Assembly: GCF_009933175.1 (NCBI RefSeq) | Contig: NZ_MAEJ01000015.1 | Span: 62,001 to 126,000 of the forward strand | DNA from: Candidatus Enterococcus huntleyi | GTDB taxonomy: Bacteria; Bacillota; Bacilli; Lactobacillales; Enterococcaceae | Length of the DNA stretch: 64,000 bases | Direction: 5' to 3' | Shown: one piece after another, positions 20,978 through 30,131 of the stretch | How positions within the stretch are numbered: the first letter of the stretch is position 1 | Layout: every line of letters begins with the position of its first letter | Made by a program: the position numbers and the translations under genes | The notes under the pieces: generated by a model | The model's database searches: none | What the model was told of the DNA's origin: nothing | Seen by the model: the letters and a program-made list of their open reading frames with translations, nothing else

Positions 20978-21715
20978 TTATACGGATTGCGTGGTTGGAC
21001 GAATAATCATATTGCTCACAGACATTCTTTCTGGTGTATCGATTGCAAAAACAACCGCTTCGGCAATGTCTTCCGATGTCAAACCTGATTCCATTTGACT
21101 CTGATGCAACGCTTCGGCCACTTCTTTATCCGATATTGTTGTATACAATTCAGTTGCTACAGCTCCTGGCGAAATAATCGTCGACTTGATCAGGTCTTCG
21201 CGATGCTCTTGACGCAAGCCTTCCATAATTGCTCGGACCGCGTATTTAGTTCCACAATAAACAGCTGAATCAGGATACACCACATGTCCAGCCACCGAAT
21301 CTGTCGCAATGATGTGCCCTGATTTTTGTTGAATCATCACTGGTAAAACAGCTGAAATCCCATTCAGCACGCCCATCACATTAATATTGAGCATCGCTTG
21401 CCATTCATCTCTTCGACCTTCACTTAACGGCGCCAGCGGCATAATTCCAGCGTTATTATACAACACATCGATTCGGCCAAATTTTTCCATCGCCAAATCA
21501 ATCACTTGCTGCACCTCATCATACTTAGTCACGTCCGCCACTTGATAATAAATTTCAGCCTGCGGATAGCTTTCCTTGATTGCCTTTAAGCGTTCCTCAC
21601 GTCTGGCAGCAATCACCAATTTCGCTCCTCTTTCAGCTAATAAACGAGCGGTAGCTTCGCCAATCCCACTTGATGCTCCCATGATGATAATGACTTTTTC
21701 TTTCAGTGTACGCAT
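20978..21715 (-). CDS. Short-chain dehydrogenase/reductase
   Basis: 245 aa classical SDR. The Rossmann signature is IMGASSGIGEATARLLAERG, then NNAGIMP and the catalytic Ser/Tyr/Lys (DSVAG...YCGTKYAVR). AGGAGG lies before ATG 21715. The longer frame from 21742 has none. An 11-mer shared with the LysR-gene promoter lies upstream at 21871. Substrate not inferable. Confidence 0.93.
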   Translation of the reverse strand: MRTLKEKVIIIMGASSGIGEATARLLAERGAKLVIAARREERLKAIKESYPQAEIYYQVADVTKYDEVQQVIDLAMEKFGRIDVLYNNAGIMPLAPLSEGRRDEWQAMLNINVMGVLNGISAVLPVMIQQKSGHIIATDSVAGHVVYPDSAVYCGTKYAVRAIMEGLRQEHREDLIKSTIISPGAVATELYTTISDKEVAEALHQSQMESGLTSEDIAEAVVFAIDTPERMSVSNMIIRPTTQSV

Positions 21716-21870
21716 TCCGATTCCTCCTATTTCTATTTCCAAATAAATCGCATGAAGCGAATAAGTAACATCCCTCTAGTTCATGACAATTATCATTTCA
21801 TAACCAATCACTTGCTACCTTAAATTTTAGTTGGCTAGTCGGAGAATGTCTAATACTTATGATTCATAGC

Positions 21871-21881
21871 CAGTTATGCTT
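21871..21881 (+). promoter_or_regulatory. Motif shared with the LysR-gene upstream region (copy 2)
   Basis: Second exact copy of CAGTTATGCTT, with TTATAGCTA following, about 155 nt upstream of the SDR start. Supports a common regulator for the three genes but is short. Confidence 0.3.
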
Positions 21882-22016
21882 TTTAGTTATAGCTAAACGA
21901 CTCGTCCAAACGAATCACAAGGAGGCCCATAAGTTATCAATCAAATTCCTGTATACTGATAAAATAAACAGCTGCATCTATAGCGAAACAAGTATTTATC
22001 CTATTTTCCAAGAAAT

Positions 22017-22034
22017 AATTAATTTTTATTCATC
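22017..22034. promoter_or_regulatory. Putative ARG box upstream of argR
   Basis: AATTAATTTTTATTCATC matches the reverse complement of the Bacillus-type ARG box consensus at 14 of 18 positions. It lies 28 nt upstream of the argR -10, a position suited to autoregulation. Confidence 0.45.
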
Positions 22035-22061
22035 TGACTGTGTTTTTCTCCTTTTATTCGT

Positions 22062-22067
22062 TATAAT
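22062..22067 (+). promoter_or_regulatory. argR -10 element
   Basis: Consensus TATAAT 36 nt upstream of the argR start. No convincing -35, which is compatible with a regulated promoter. Confidence 0.5.
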
Positions 22068-22103
22068 ATGGAAAATACTATTCATAAAGGAGTACATGCA
22101 TCT

Positions 22104-22574
22104 ATGCGTAAGGCAGACCGTCATTTACTAATCAAACAAATAATCACTAGCCATTCTATCCGCACGCAAGAGGATCTCTTACAGCAACTAAAAAATCAAG
22201 GCGTGACCGCTACACAAGCCACAATCTCTCGGGATATTCGCGACCTACAAATAGTAAAAACAACTGATGAAGAAGGCTTACCTATCTTCCAAATTTTCCA
22301 GGGCACCACGTATAACGAAAATGAAAAAGTTGAAGAGGAAGAACGCCTCATCCAAATGATTAAAGATATCGTGACCAAAGTCCAACGGGTACATTTTCTT
22401 ACCATCGTTAGCACTTTACCTGACAACGCCCATTTGCTTGCTTCCATCATCGATGAATTAAAACCACCTTATGTCGTCAGCACCATTGCCGGCTTCGATA
22501 CGGTCGTTATCATCTCAGGTTCCGATGAAGAAGCCGAAAAAATGGAAGCTTATTTTACAGAGCACTCCTTGTAA
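22104..22574 (+). CDS. argR: Arginine repressor/activator
   Basis: 156 aa, the usual ArgR/AhrC size. The N-terminal winged HTH is RKADRHLLIKQII...TQATISRDIRDLQIVK and the C-terminal hexamerisation/arginine-binding domain includes DNAHLLASIIDEL and IAGFDTVVIISGSDEEAE. ATG 22104 is used: AAAGGAG precedes it, and it matches family N-termini. Likely controls argF and its own gene through ARG boxes. Convergent with argS. Confidence 0.95.
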   Translation: MRKADRHLLIKQIITSHSIRTQEDLLQQLKNQGVTATQATISRDIRDLQIVKTTDEEGLPIFQIFQGTTYNENEKVEEEERLIQMIKDIVTKVQRVHFLTIVSTLPDNAHLLASIIDELKPPYVVSTIAGFDTVVIISGSDEEAEKMEAYFTEHSL

Positions 22575-22602
22575 ACTAGTTATTTTAATTTTTAAAAATA
22601 CC

Positions 22603-22663
22603 AAAATAAGCCAGAAATTTACGAAAGTTTAGTCTCAAACTTTCGTAAACTCTGGCTTATTTT
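22603..22663. terminator. Bidirectional terminator between argR and argS
   Basis: Long hairpin with outer AAAATAAGCCAGA/TCTGGCTTATTTT stem and inner TTTACGAAAGTTT/AAACTTTCGTAAA stem, with T tracts on both strands. Confidence 0.9.
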
Positions 22664-22692
22664 TTTAGCTATCTCATATAATCAATTCTTGA

Positions 22693-24384
22693 TTACATCT
22701 TGTTAGGAGCTTGCACGCCTAATAGACGTAAATCTTCTTTTAATAGAATCGCAACAGCGTGTACCAAGGCTAAGCGAGCTTCTTTTTGCTCATCGTCCAC
22801 CAAAATTTTAGTGTGAGCATAGTATTTATTGAAAGCTTGTGCTAACTTAATGGCATGCTTCGCAATCACTGATGGTTCATATTTTTCAGCTGCTAACAAA
22901 ATCGTTTCCGGGTATTTTTGAATCAACTTAATGATTTCCCAGCTTTCTTCATCATTCAATTGAAGATTCTTCGCAGCATTTTCTTCATAGCCCGCTTTTT
23001 GCAGAATACTCATGGCACGCGCGTGGGTATATTGCACGTAAGGACCTGTTTCCCCTTCAAAACGAACAACTTCTTCCAACGTAAAGTCGAAATTATTCAA
23101 GCGATCATTCTTCAAATCATGGAACACAACCGCTCCGACACCGACTTGCTTAGCAACTTCTTCTTTATTTTCCAAATCAGGATTTTTCTCACTAATTTGT
23201 TCTCTCGCAGAATCAATCGCTTCATTTAAAACTTCTTCTAACAACACAATTTTCCCTTTACGCGTTGATAATTTCTTACCACCCTGCGTAATCAAACCAA
23301 ATGGAACGTGCGTCATTTCGTCTTGCCAATCGAAGCCCATTTCTTTTAGAACAGCTTTCAATTGTTTGAAATGATAGCTTTGCTCATTCCCCACAACATA
23401 AATTGATTTCGCAAAATCATAGGTCCGTTTACGATATAAAGCAGCCGCTAAATCACGCGTAATATAAAGAGTTGCCCCATCAGATTTGCGAATTAAAGCA
23501 GGATTTAAATCATAAGCACTTAAATCAACGATTTCAGCCCCTTCGCTCTCTGACAATAAATGCTTTTCTTCTAACATATCAGTAATTTCTGACATTTTAT
23601 CGTTATAAAAAGCCTCACCATTTAGCGAATCGAAGCTCACGCCCAACATATCATAAATTTTGTTAAATTCCTTCAGTGACTCTTCGCGGAACCATTGCCA
23701 TAGACCGATAGCTTCTTGGTCATCCTCTTCCAAACGTTTAAACCAAGCGCGCGCCTCGTCATTTAATTCAGTTTCTGTTTCAGCAACCTCATGGAATTCG
23801 ACATACAAACGCAATAATTCAGTAATTGGATTTTCTTTGACCGCAGCTTCAGAACCCCATTTTTTGTAAGCTACAATTAATTTACCAAACTGTGTACCCC
23901 AGTCACCTAAGTGATTGATGCGAACCGGTTCGTAGCCAATTTTTTCTAAAATAAAACCGATTGAGTTCCCAATAACAGTCGAACGTAAATGGCCCATTGA
24001 GATGGGTTTCGCAATATTTGGTGAAGATAAATCAATCGGCACTTTGCCGTGATTGCCAACTGTGCTATCCCCAAAATGACTCTTTTGTTCCATAACCGTT
24101 TGTAAAACATTAGCACTAATCATGCCTTTACTCATGAAGAAGTTCAAATATGGACCCACTACTTCAATTTTTTCAAAGTTTGCGCCATCGATTTTCCCTG
24201 CCAAATCAGCCGCAATTTGTTGCGGTGCTTTCCGATAGACTTTCGCTAATGAGAAAGCTGGAAAGGCCACATCGCCATGGTCGGTAGACTTCGGATTTTC
24301 TAATAATTGTTGAACCTGTTCCAATGATAAATCATCTTTTACTACATCAAAGATCGCTTTAGCCACGATTTCTTTGTTATTCAT
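22693..24384 (-). CDS. argS: Arginyl-tRNA synthetase
   Basis: Class I synthetase charging tRNA-Arg. 563 aa. The N-terminal Add-1 tRNA-binding domain is followed by the HIGH-type [21 protein letters not shown]-equivalent [13 protein letters not shown] and a C-terminal helical anticodon-binding domain. The gene is preceded by a complete T-box leader with an arginine specifier codon, so transcription should rise when tRNA-Arg is uncharged. Confidence 0.97.
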   Translation of the reverse strand: MNNKEIVAKAIFDVVKDDLSLEQVQQLLENPKSTDHGDVAFPAFSLAKVYRKAPQQIAADLAGKIDGANFEKIEVVGPYLNFFMSKGMISANVLQTVMEQKSHFGDSTVGNHGKVPIDLSSPNIAKPISMGHLRSTVIGNSIGFILEKIGYEPVRINHLGDWGTQFGKLIVAYKKWGSEAAVKENPITELLRLYVEFHEVAETETELNDEARAWFKRLEEDDQEAIGLWQWFREESLKEFNKIYDMLGVSFDSLNGEAFYNDKMSEITDMLEEKHLLSESEGAEIVDLSAYDLNPALIRKSDGATLYITRDLAAALYRKRTYDFAKSIYVVGNEQSYHFKQLKAVLKEMGFDWQDEMTHVPFGLITQGGKKLSTRKGKIVLLEEVLNEAIDSAREQISEKNPDLENKEEVAKQVGVGAVVFHDLKNDRLNNFDFTLEEVVRFEGETGPYVQYTHARAMSILQKAGYEENAAKNLQLNDEESWEIIKLIQKYPETILLAAEKYEPSVIAKHAIKLAQAFNKYYAHTKILVDDEQKEARLALVHAVAILLKEDLRLLGVQAPNKM

Positions 24385-24446
24385 ACTGTATTTCCCCCTA
24401 TTTTATCTAGATGCTTTTTTAATTTTTTTTAGATTCAGTGTATAAA

Positions 24447-24685
24447 AAAAGTCCCTAATGACACTGCCTATGCTGCATCATTAGAGACGAGATTCCCCGC
24501 GGTACCACTCTACTTGTCCAATCGGACCTTCTTAAATCTGATAACGGTAGATAGCCGTTTGCGCTTGGCAAATTCTCACAAGTGCGCTTCCCAAATAGTT
24601 TCCCTTTTCGGCTTTCACCTTCCCGAAATCGCTAGCAGAAAAAACTAAGGTACTCTCTTGATCATCAAAAAATTATATGAAACTG
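24447..24685 (-). ncRNA. T-box leader controlling argS (Arg CGC specifier)
   Basis: On the minus strand: stem I with an AGTA motif and GGTGAAAGCC distal element, then GAAG-CGC-A, giving specifier CGC (Arg) at 24584–24586. The T-box sequence TGGTACCGCG is at 24498–24507. The terminator is GTCTCTAATGA/TCATTAGGGAC with seven T (24444–24488). The extended -10 TGCTATAAT at 24692–24697 starts it. Confidence 0.92.
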
Positions 24686-24816
24686 CAACTGATTATAGCA
24701 GATTTTCACGCGTTAATCTAGATTAAACCAACAGTTTTCTGAAAAACTTAGCTAAAAATAGCGATTTTTTTCAAAACGGACGCCTAGATGACTCAGATTA
24801 ATTCCAACTGATAAAC

Positions 24817-24900
24817 TTCTTCAAATATACTTCGCCAGATATTTTTCACCAGATATTCTACTCCAAATATTCTTCTTCAGACACACTACTTCGCCTGGAT
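24817..24900 (-). repeat. Six degenerate 14-nt tandem repeats after argF
   Basis: Directly after the argF stop the minus strand shows six consecutive 14-nt units of the form RAATATYTGGNGAA (for example GAATATTTGGAGTA, GAATATCTGGTGAA, AAATATCTGGCGAA). No hairpin terminator for argF was found nearby. Confidence 0.5.
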
Positions 24901-24901
24901 T

Positions 24902-25918
24902 TTACACACGAGGAATGAATAAGTCGCCTAAGGTCACAGCCATAATAGCTTTAATGGAATGCATCCGGTTTTCAGCTTGTTGGAATTGGCGACCATAGGC
25001 ACTTCTGAATACCTCATCCGTTATTTCCATCTCATGGATACCAAAACGTTCAGCAATCTCTTTCCCATAAGCCGTTTTCGTGTCATGGAAAGCTGGCAGA
25101 CAATGCAATACGATGACTTTTTCATTTTGAGTTTTGTCGATCAATGCTTGATTAATTTGATAAGGACGCAATAAATTTACTCGCTCTTCAAACTTAGCTT
25201 CCTCGCCCATCGAGACCCAAACATCGGTGTAGAGCACATCCGCATCCAAGACCCCTTCGTCAACATCTGCAGTAATCAGCAATTGCGCACCAGATTCTTT
25301 GGCAAAACCAGTCGCTAACTCGACAATTGCTGAATCAGGCTGTAATTCTTTAGGTGCAACAATCCGAACGTTGGTTCCTAGAATCGCTCCAGTCACCAGT
25401 AAAGAATGCGCCATATTATTTCGTCCATCGCCACAATAAGCTAAAGTAATTCCCTCAACTTGACCAAAATTTTCCTGAATTGTTAGAAAGTCCGCAATCA
25501 TTTGAGTCGGGTGCCATTCATCTGTCAACCCATTCCAGACCGGTACGCCAGAAAATTCTGCAAGCTCTTCAACCACTTGTTGGCTAAAGCCGCGAAACTC
25601 AATCCCATCAAACATACTGCCCAACACTCTTGCCGTGTCTTCTGTCGATTCTTTCTTACCCAATTGAATATCATTTGCCCCCAGATATTCTGGATGCGCA
25701 CCTAAATCAATCGCTGCGGTCGTAAAAGCTGCCCGTGTTCTAGTCGATGTCTTTTCAAATAACAAGGCAATGTTTTTCCCCTTTAAGTATTGATGAGGAA
25801 TATTTTTCTTCTTTAATTCTTTTAAATGTTGAGAAAAATCAATTAAATACTGTAACTCAGCTTTCGTAAAATCTTTTTCCGCCAGAAAACTTCTTCCCTT
25901 AAATACTGATTTCGTCAT
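24902..25918 (-). CDS. argF: Ornithine carbamoyltransferase
   Basis: Transfers carbamoyl phosphate to ornithine (anabolic) or phosphorolyses citrulline (arginine deiminase pathway). 338 aa. The carbamoyl-phosphate loop is FEKTSTRTR, with HPTQ and HCLPAFHD. It stands alone without arcA/arcC or argG/argH in the window, so direction of use is not evident. ATG 25918 is preferred (GGAG upstream). An in-frame ATG at 25933 has no site. A possible ARG box lies 76 nt upstream. Confidence 0.95.
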   Translation of the reverse strand: MTKSVFKGRSFLAEKDFTKAELQYLIDFSQHLKELKKKNIPHQYLKGKNIALLFEKTSTRTRAAFTTAAIDLGAHPEYLGANDIQLGKKESTEDTARVLGSMFDGIEFRGFSQQVVEELAEFSGVPVWNGLTDEWHPTQMIADFLTIQENFGQVEGITLAYCGDGRNNMAHSLLVTGAILGTNVRIVAPKELQPDSAIVELATGFAKESGAQLLITADVDEGVLDADVLYTDVWVSMGEEAKFEERVNLLRPYQINQALIDKTQNEKVIVLHCLPAFHDTKTAYGKEIAERFGIHEMEITDEVFRSAYGRQFQQAENRMHSIKAIMAVTLGDLFIPRV

Positions 25919-25993
25919 ACTATCACACTCCATTTTGAATATTATTTCTATTACCTTCTATTTTCTTGTATATTCAATCAAAAATCAAGCATT

Positions 25994-26011
25994 ATTGATC
26001 ATTTATTCACT
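25994..26011. promoter_or_regulatory. Possible ARG box upstream of argF
   Basis: Minus-strand AGTGAATAAATGATCAAT matches the ARG box consensus at 12 of 18 positions, between the preceding gene's stop and argF. Confidence 0.35.
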
Positions 26012-26018
26012 TTGCTCA

Positions 26019-27221
26019 TTAGAATAGAGTGATGATACTCTCTTCCTTAAATTCTTTCGGAGACTTCTTCAGATATTTTTTGAAAGTTTTATAGAACTGT
26101 GCATAAGTAGGATAACCAACTAAGGGTGCTATTTCTTCAAATCGCAAATTAGTCGAACACATCAATTCAATCGACTTGTTTATGCGAAATTTAATCAGAT
26201 ATTCTGTAATGGTATCGCCAGTTTTTTTCTTGAAGAGACGACCTAAATAATTGAGGGATAGATTATTAAATTCTGCTAATTCATTTACATAAATAGGATT
26301 GGAATAGTTTGTATGAATATATTCTTTTACAAAATCAACAGGATTATAGTATTTATCGACCCCATCCAAAATTTGAGTGGTTAAGTTAGTGTGCTGCGTA
26401 TGGGCGGGATCTTTAAATAATTGAATTTGTGAAGATAAGATTTGTTCAGAAACAATTCGCTCGAATATTTCTCCACCAATATATCCTTTAATTTGAGAAA
26501 ATTTATTATAAATGTAGCGGACCTCTGTCCAGTCATCAATCGGTCCACCGTAGATCATTAGAATACTACTAGAATCTTGTGCCTCCATAAAAACACATAT
26601 TTGTTGAATCACCGGTAAAATATTTTTAAAAGCATGAATTCTTTTAGTCTCGACGTCACTACCTTCAATTAAGCCTAAGTGAATACAGAGAATATCCGGT
26701 TCAATTTTATCCATCATTTCTGCTTCAAGTAGATTCGTAACAAAGCCAATCGTGAATAATCCAGCTTCTTTGGCAGCACGAATCAATTCCACTTCTTGAG
26801 AATAGGTCATCCCTCCTGCTTCCAAAGCTTCCCTAAATTGACCATCAATCAAACTAATTGTTGGATAATTTACAACACCTGTATACTGACTATTCTTAAG
26901 ATAGGTCAGTAATTCATTTGAATCCATTAATGGATCCGTTGCATTTACACCAAAAATGACGGGAAACTCTTCAAGAATCGGCAAAAGCTCCTTACTAGAA
27001 AACTCACGCACCATCTCATTACTATTCACAATAGGCAAATAACCAGCTAATGGGCTTCTACCCAGCTGCCTAAATTTCCCTGAATTTAATGCTAAAATCA
27101 GATCAGCACCGCCATTCTTGGCATTAACCGCACTCCTCCCTGTCGCTGTATCCATCCCTAAAAGATAGTTTCCCTCATGAATTTCTTGTTTGAGCTTGCT
27201 CAAAACTACTTCTTTTTTCAT
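26019..27221 (-). CDS. PEP-hydrolase-like TIM barrel fused to AraC-type HTH
   Basis: 400 aa. Residues 1 to about 265 align by eye with the PF09370 phosphoenolpyruvate-hydrolase-like barrel: NGGADLILALNSGKFRQLGRSPLAGYLP, VNATDP, VVNYPTISLIDGQFR, MIYGGPI. Residues about 295–393 form an AraC-type double HTH (YVNELAEFNNLSLNYLGRLFKKKTGDTITEYL and FEEIAPLVGYPTYAQFYKTFKKY). The product is best read as a transcription factor sensing a small metabolite through the barrel. This arrangement is rare among AraC proteins, whose sensor is normally a cupin. No adjacent Tm-1-like (UPF0261) partner gene. Target unknown, possibly argF, 101 nt downstream. Confidence 0.85.
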   Translation of the reverse strand: MKKEVVLSKLKQEIHEGNYLLGMDTATGRSAVNAKNGGADLILALNSGKFRQLGRSPLAGYLPIVNSNEMVREFSSKELLPILEEFPVIFGVNATDPLMDSNELLTYLKNSQYTGVVNYPTISLIDGQFREALEAGGMTYSQEVELIRAAKEAGLFTIGFVTNLLEAEMMDKIEPDILCIHLGLIEGSDVETKRIHAFKNILPVIQQICVFMEAQDSSSILMIYGGPIDDWTEVRYIYNKFSQIKGYIGGEIFERIVSEQILSSQIQLFKDPAHTQHTNLTTQILDGVDKYYNPVDFVKEYIHTNYSNPIYVNELAEFNNLSLNYLGRLFKKKTGDTITEYLIKFRINKSIELMCSTNLRFEEIAPLVGYPTYAQFYKTFKKYLKKSPKEFKEESIITLF

Positions 27222-27490
27222 ATCTACCTCACGCTTTCCTTGTCAATGAAGGATCCTATATCACCCATAGTATACGTCAGTTTAGTCAAAAAACAAATTT
27301 AGAGGAAATAGTCTTTCAACAGACAACTAAAAAGACGTTTATGCAGTGATTAATAAGAAGTTTATTTCAATACAATTATGAAGTATCGTCTATTCAATAA
27401 TGACAGTAATAGAATCCATATATATTCTTAGAAAAACATATATAGTTAAGCAAAAAAAATCAATTAATGACAACAAATTATCCGATTTTC

Positions 27491-27642
27491 TATCACTTGT
27501 CTTCATTCGCACACTTTTTGAAGCAAAAAATGATACTTTCAAAGGCAAAACCTACTGTTCAATGGATTCTTGCTGGTTGGTGTGCTAGTAAAATACTAGA
27601 AAACAGTGCGAATAGGCACTAGTGGGAAAAAATACTGAATTC
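27491..27642. repeat. Palindrome-ended intergenic repeat, copy A
   Basis: About 150 nt. The left end (TATCACTTGTCTTCATTCGC...) and right end (...GCGAATAGGCACTAGTGGGA) are imperfect inverted repeats of about 25 nt. The interior contains GGCAAAACCTACT. A second copy lies at 27801–27963 in the same orientation. No coding frame. Could be a MITE-like element or a structured RNA unit. Confidence 0.75.
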
Positions 27643-27800
27643 GCTAATTTACGACTAAGTAACAAAAAATATTCTTGAATAATGTCATAATTTTAGCTGA
27701 TTTCCGGAAAAATTGTTCGCAGAACCCTATATTCATAGGCTTCTCTAATTCTGAGAAATTTCACGTCTAACATTTAATAAGTAATAAATGTCTATTTTTT

Positions 27801-27963
27801 TATCACTAGTCCTCATTCGCACACTTTTTAAGGTAAAAATTTGGAAAAAATGATGATTCTAAAGTCAAAACCTACTAGCTAAAGGATTCCTGTAATTTAA
27901 CACGCTGTTAAAAATCACAAAAACAGTGCGAATAGGCACTAGTGAGAAAAAAACACTGAATCT
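27801..27963. repeat. Palindrome-ended intergenic repeat, copy B
   Basis: Second copy in direct orientation. Left end TATCACTAGTCCTCATTCGC, right end GCGAATAGGCACTAGTGAGA, interior GTCAAAACCTACTAG and GGATTC shared with copy A, middle diverged. Between the copies (27643–27800) and upstream (27222–27490) I see no gene. Confidence 0.75.
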
Positions 27964-27996
27964 CCATCTAGCAGACAGTTAACCCATCCGTAATCA

Positions 27997-28050
27997 AAAA
28001 AAATCCAGCTAATTAATTGAGTGATTGCTCACCAATAACTAGCTGGATTT
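27997..28050 (-). terminator. Terminator after tsaD
   Basis: Eleven-bp stem AAATCCAGCTA/TAGCTGGATTT followed on the minus strand by eight T, 40 nt after the tsaD stop. Confidence 0.85.
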
Positions 28051-28090
28051 ATCGTACATAAAATATTTTATTTCGCCATCAAATCACAGG

Positions 28091-29116
28091 CTACATTGTC
28101 TGAAAGACTAAGCTTGGATTGGCATTCAACGAATAGTCAGAAAGATGGCCTAATTGTAATTCCACATGAGCTGCTGCACCGATCATCGCGGCATTGTCAC
28201 CACATAAGCGTAATGGTGGCACGAGTAGCTCAACTTCTGGTAGTCGTTCAGCGATGGCTTCTGACATTGCGCGCCGTAATCCTGCGTTAGCCGCCACCCC
28301 ACCAGCCATAATTAACTGGTTCACCGGGTACATTTTGCAGGCACGTAAGGTTTTTTCCACTAATACTTCAATGACACTTGCTTGAAAACTAGCCGCAAGA
28401 TTTTCGCGACTCAAGACTTCATCGCGTTGTTCCGCATTATGAACCAAATTAATGAACGAACTTTTCAAGCCACTAAAGCTAAAATCAAAGTTATCTTCTT
28501 TTAACATCGCCCGCGGAAAGTTGTACGTATCTTCGCCTAAATGCGCCAATTCATCGATTTCTTTACCACTTGGGTAAGTCAAACCTAAGACCCGACCCAC
28601 TTTGTCATAAGCTTCTCCGGCTGCATCGTCGCGAGTTTCCCCGATAATTTCAAAGGAGCCATCCTCTGCCATATAGACAAGTTCGGTATGCCCACCGCTG
28701 ACAAGTAGAGCCATCAGCGGAAATTCCAATGGTTTAACCAAACGCGCCGCATAAATGTGACCCGCCATATGATTGACCGGAATCAGCGGTAATTGATGTG
28801 CCCAAGCAAAAGCTTTGGCAGCGGAAATTCCAATCAATAACGAACCGACCAAGCCTGGTCCATAAGTAACTGCAACTGCCGTTAATTCATCAGGCGTCAC
28901 ATCTGCTTCTTGTAATGCATCCTCGATACATAGCGTAATCTGTTCGACATGATGTCGACTGGCAACTTCAGGTACGACCCCGCCGAAGCGTTTATGACTC
29001 TTAATTTGTGAAGCCACAATATTAGTCAATATCTCAGAACCGTCAGCTATTATCGCCACACTGGTTTCATCGCAGCTACTCTCAATCGCTAAAATTAATT
29101 CTTTTGTCTCGCTCAC
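28091..29116 (-). CDS. tsaD: tRNA t6A37 threonylcarbamoyltransferase TsaD
   Basis: Catalytic subunit for t6A37 modification of ANN-decoding tRNAs, working with TsaB, TsaE and TsaC. 341 aa ASKHA fold. [14 protein letters not shown] at the N-terminus, metal-binding histidines in [29 protein letters not shown], and [13 protein letters not shown]. It overlaps the upstream rimI stop by 4 nt, in the order tsaB–acetyltransferase–rimI–tsaD. Transcription ends at the hairpin at 27997–28050. Confidence 0.97.
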   Translation of the reverse strand: MSETKELILAIESSCDETSVAIIADGSEILTNIVASQIKSHKRFGGVVPEVASRHHVEQITLCIEDALQEADVTPDELTAVAVTYGPGLVGSLLIGISAAKAFAWAHQLPLIPVNHMAGHIYAARLVKPLEFPLMALLVSGGHTELVYMAEDGSFEIIGETRDDAAGEAYDKVGRVLGLTYPSGKEIDELAHLGEDTYNFPRAMLKEDNFDFSFSGLKSSFINLVHNAEQRDEVLSRENLAASFQASVIEVLVEKTLRACKMYPVNQLIMAGGVAANAGLRRAMSEAIAERLPEVELLVPPLRLCGDNAAMIGAAAHVELQLGHLSDYSLNANPSLVFQTM

Positions 29117-29574
29117 TCGCAGTTCCTCACTTTCGCACTCATAATCACCGCATCTTCACAGGGATTGTGATAATAAGATTTTCTCAGCCCTAGAAAACGG
29201 AATTTTTCGGATTTATATAAGTTTTGAGCAACCACGTTCGAACATCGAACTTCCAAAAAGACTTGAAAAACATCTTGTTGCTTTAATTGTATCAGTAGCT
29301 CCTGTAATAATTTTCGTGCACAGCCATGGCCTTGAAAAGCTTTTGCGATTACGACATTCGTAATTTCAGCCTCATCTAACACTAAGTTACAGCCCACAAA
29401 CCCAATAATTTGTTGCTCTTCTTCTAAAATCAAGTAATAAGATTTTGTTTCATTCAGATCATTTTCAAACTGTTGATAATTCCATGGCGAACCATGCTCA
29501 TAAGACTCTTCACAAATCGTCCATAAACGATTAGCCAACTCTGCGGTTGGAAGATCATTTTTTTTATAAAACAC
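29113..29574 (-). CDS. rimI: RimI-type GNAT acetyltransferase (1)
   Basis: 153-aa GNAT protein. The acetyl-CoA-binding V-x-x-x-x-Q/R-x-x-G/A core is seen as [21 protein letters not shown] and the family C-terminus as [27 protein letters not shown]. Nested between tsaB and tsaD, where RimI (N-terminal acetylation of S18 or other proteins) is conserved in Firmicutes. It overlaps tsaD by 4 nt. Confidence 0.88.
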   Translation of the reverse strand: MFYKKNDLPTAELANRLWTICEESYEHGSPWNYQQFENDLNETKSYYLILEEEQQIIGFVGCNLVLDEAEITNVVIAKAFQGHGCARKLLQELLIQLKQQDVFQVFLEVRCSNVVAQNLYKSEKFRFLGLRKSYYHNPCEDAVIMSAKVRNCE

Positions 29575-29579
29575 CTAAT

Positions 29580-30131
29580 TCACTCTTCTTCTATAAGTTT
29601 AATCATATCTAGTGCGTCTTCATTCGTTTCATTGTAATAAGCAGATTTCACCGCTTTGGAAATAAATCCTTTTTTTCGATACAGCCGCTGAGCATCTTTA
29701 TTCCCCATTCGGACTTCTAAAGAAACTGTATCACAGCGATTCATTATAGCAAATTTAACGATTTCGTCAATTAATTGACCACCAATTCCCTGTTTCTGAT
29801 AAGTTGGCGTAATCGCAATATTGGTTATATGACAGTCATTCCCAATAATCCGACCACCGATAAAACCTACCAATTGCCCTTCTACACAGACTGATAAATA
29901 TAAATGAGCAATCGGCGAAGTCAATTCACTTAAAAAAGCACTCTTTGTCCAAGGAATCTGATCCCCATAGACCTTGCGTTCAACCGCCAATAATTCTTTG
30001 ATATCTTCTAATTCTGTCTGTCGAAACAAGAAAGTTTGGCCCGCTAGTTCGAAAAATTTTGGTAGATAAATATTTTTTTTGCGTAATGGATAAAGCACAC
30101 GTTGAGAGAGTGTTTTAAACCTTTTCAACAT
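29580..30131 (-). CDS. RimI-like GNAT acetyltransferase (2)
   Basis: 183 aa, paralogous to the next gene. It has an N-terminal extension of about 30 residues rich in Arg/Lys, then a GNAT core (IAITPTYQKQGIGGQLIDEIV, LEVRMGNKDAQRLYRKKGF, SAYYNETNEDALDMI). The start overlaps the tsaB 3' end by 17 nt and the stop is 5 nt before the next gene, so translation is coupled through the cluster. Whether both acetyltransferases share S18 as substrate is not evident. Confidence 0.85.
   Translation of the reverse strand: MLKRFKTLSQRVLYPLRKKNIYLPKFFELAGQTFLFRQTELEDIKELLAVERKVYGDQIPWTKSAFLSELTSPIAHLYLSVCVEGQLVGFIGGRIIGNDCHITNIAITPTYQKQGIGGQLIDEIVKFAIMNRCDTVSLEVRMGNKDAQRLYRKKGFISKAVKSAYYNETNEDALDMIKLIEEE

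Noticed and set aside
27400-27588. Open frame overlapping repeat copy A
   Set aside because: Most of it is the repeat itself and AT-rich spacer. No ribosome binding site, and copy B does not keep the frame.
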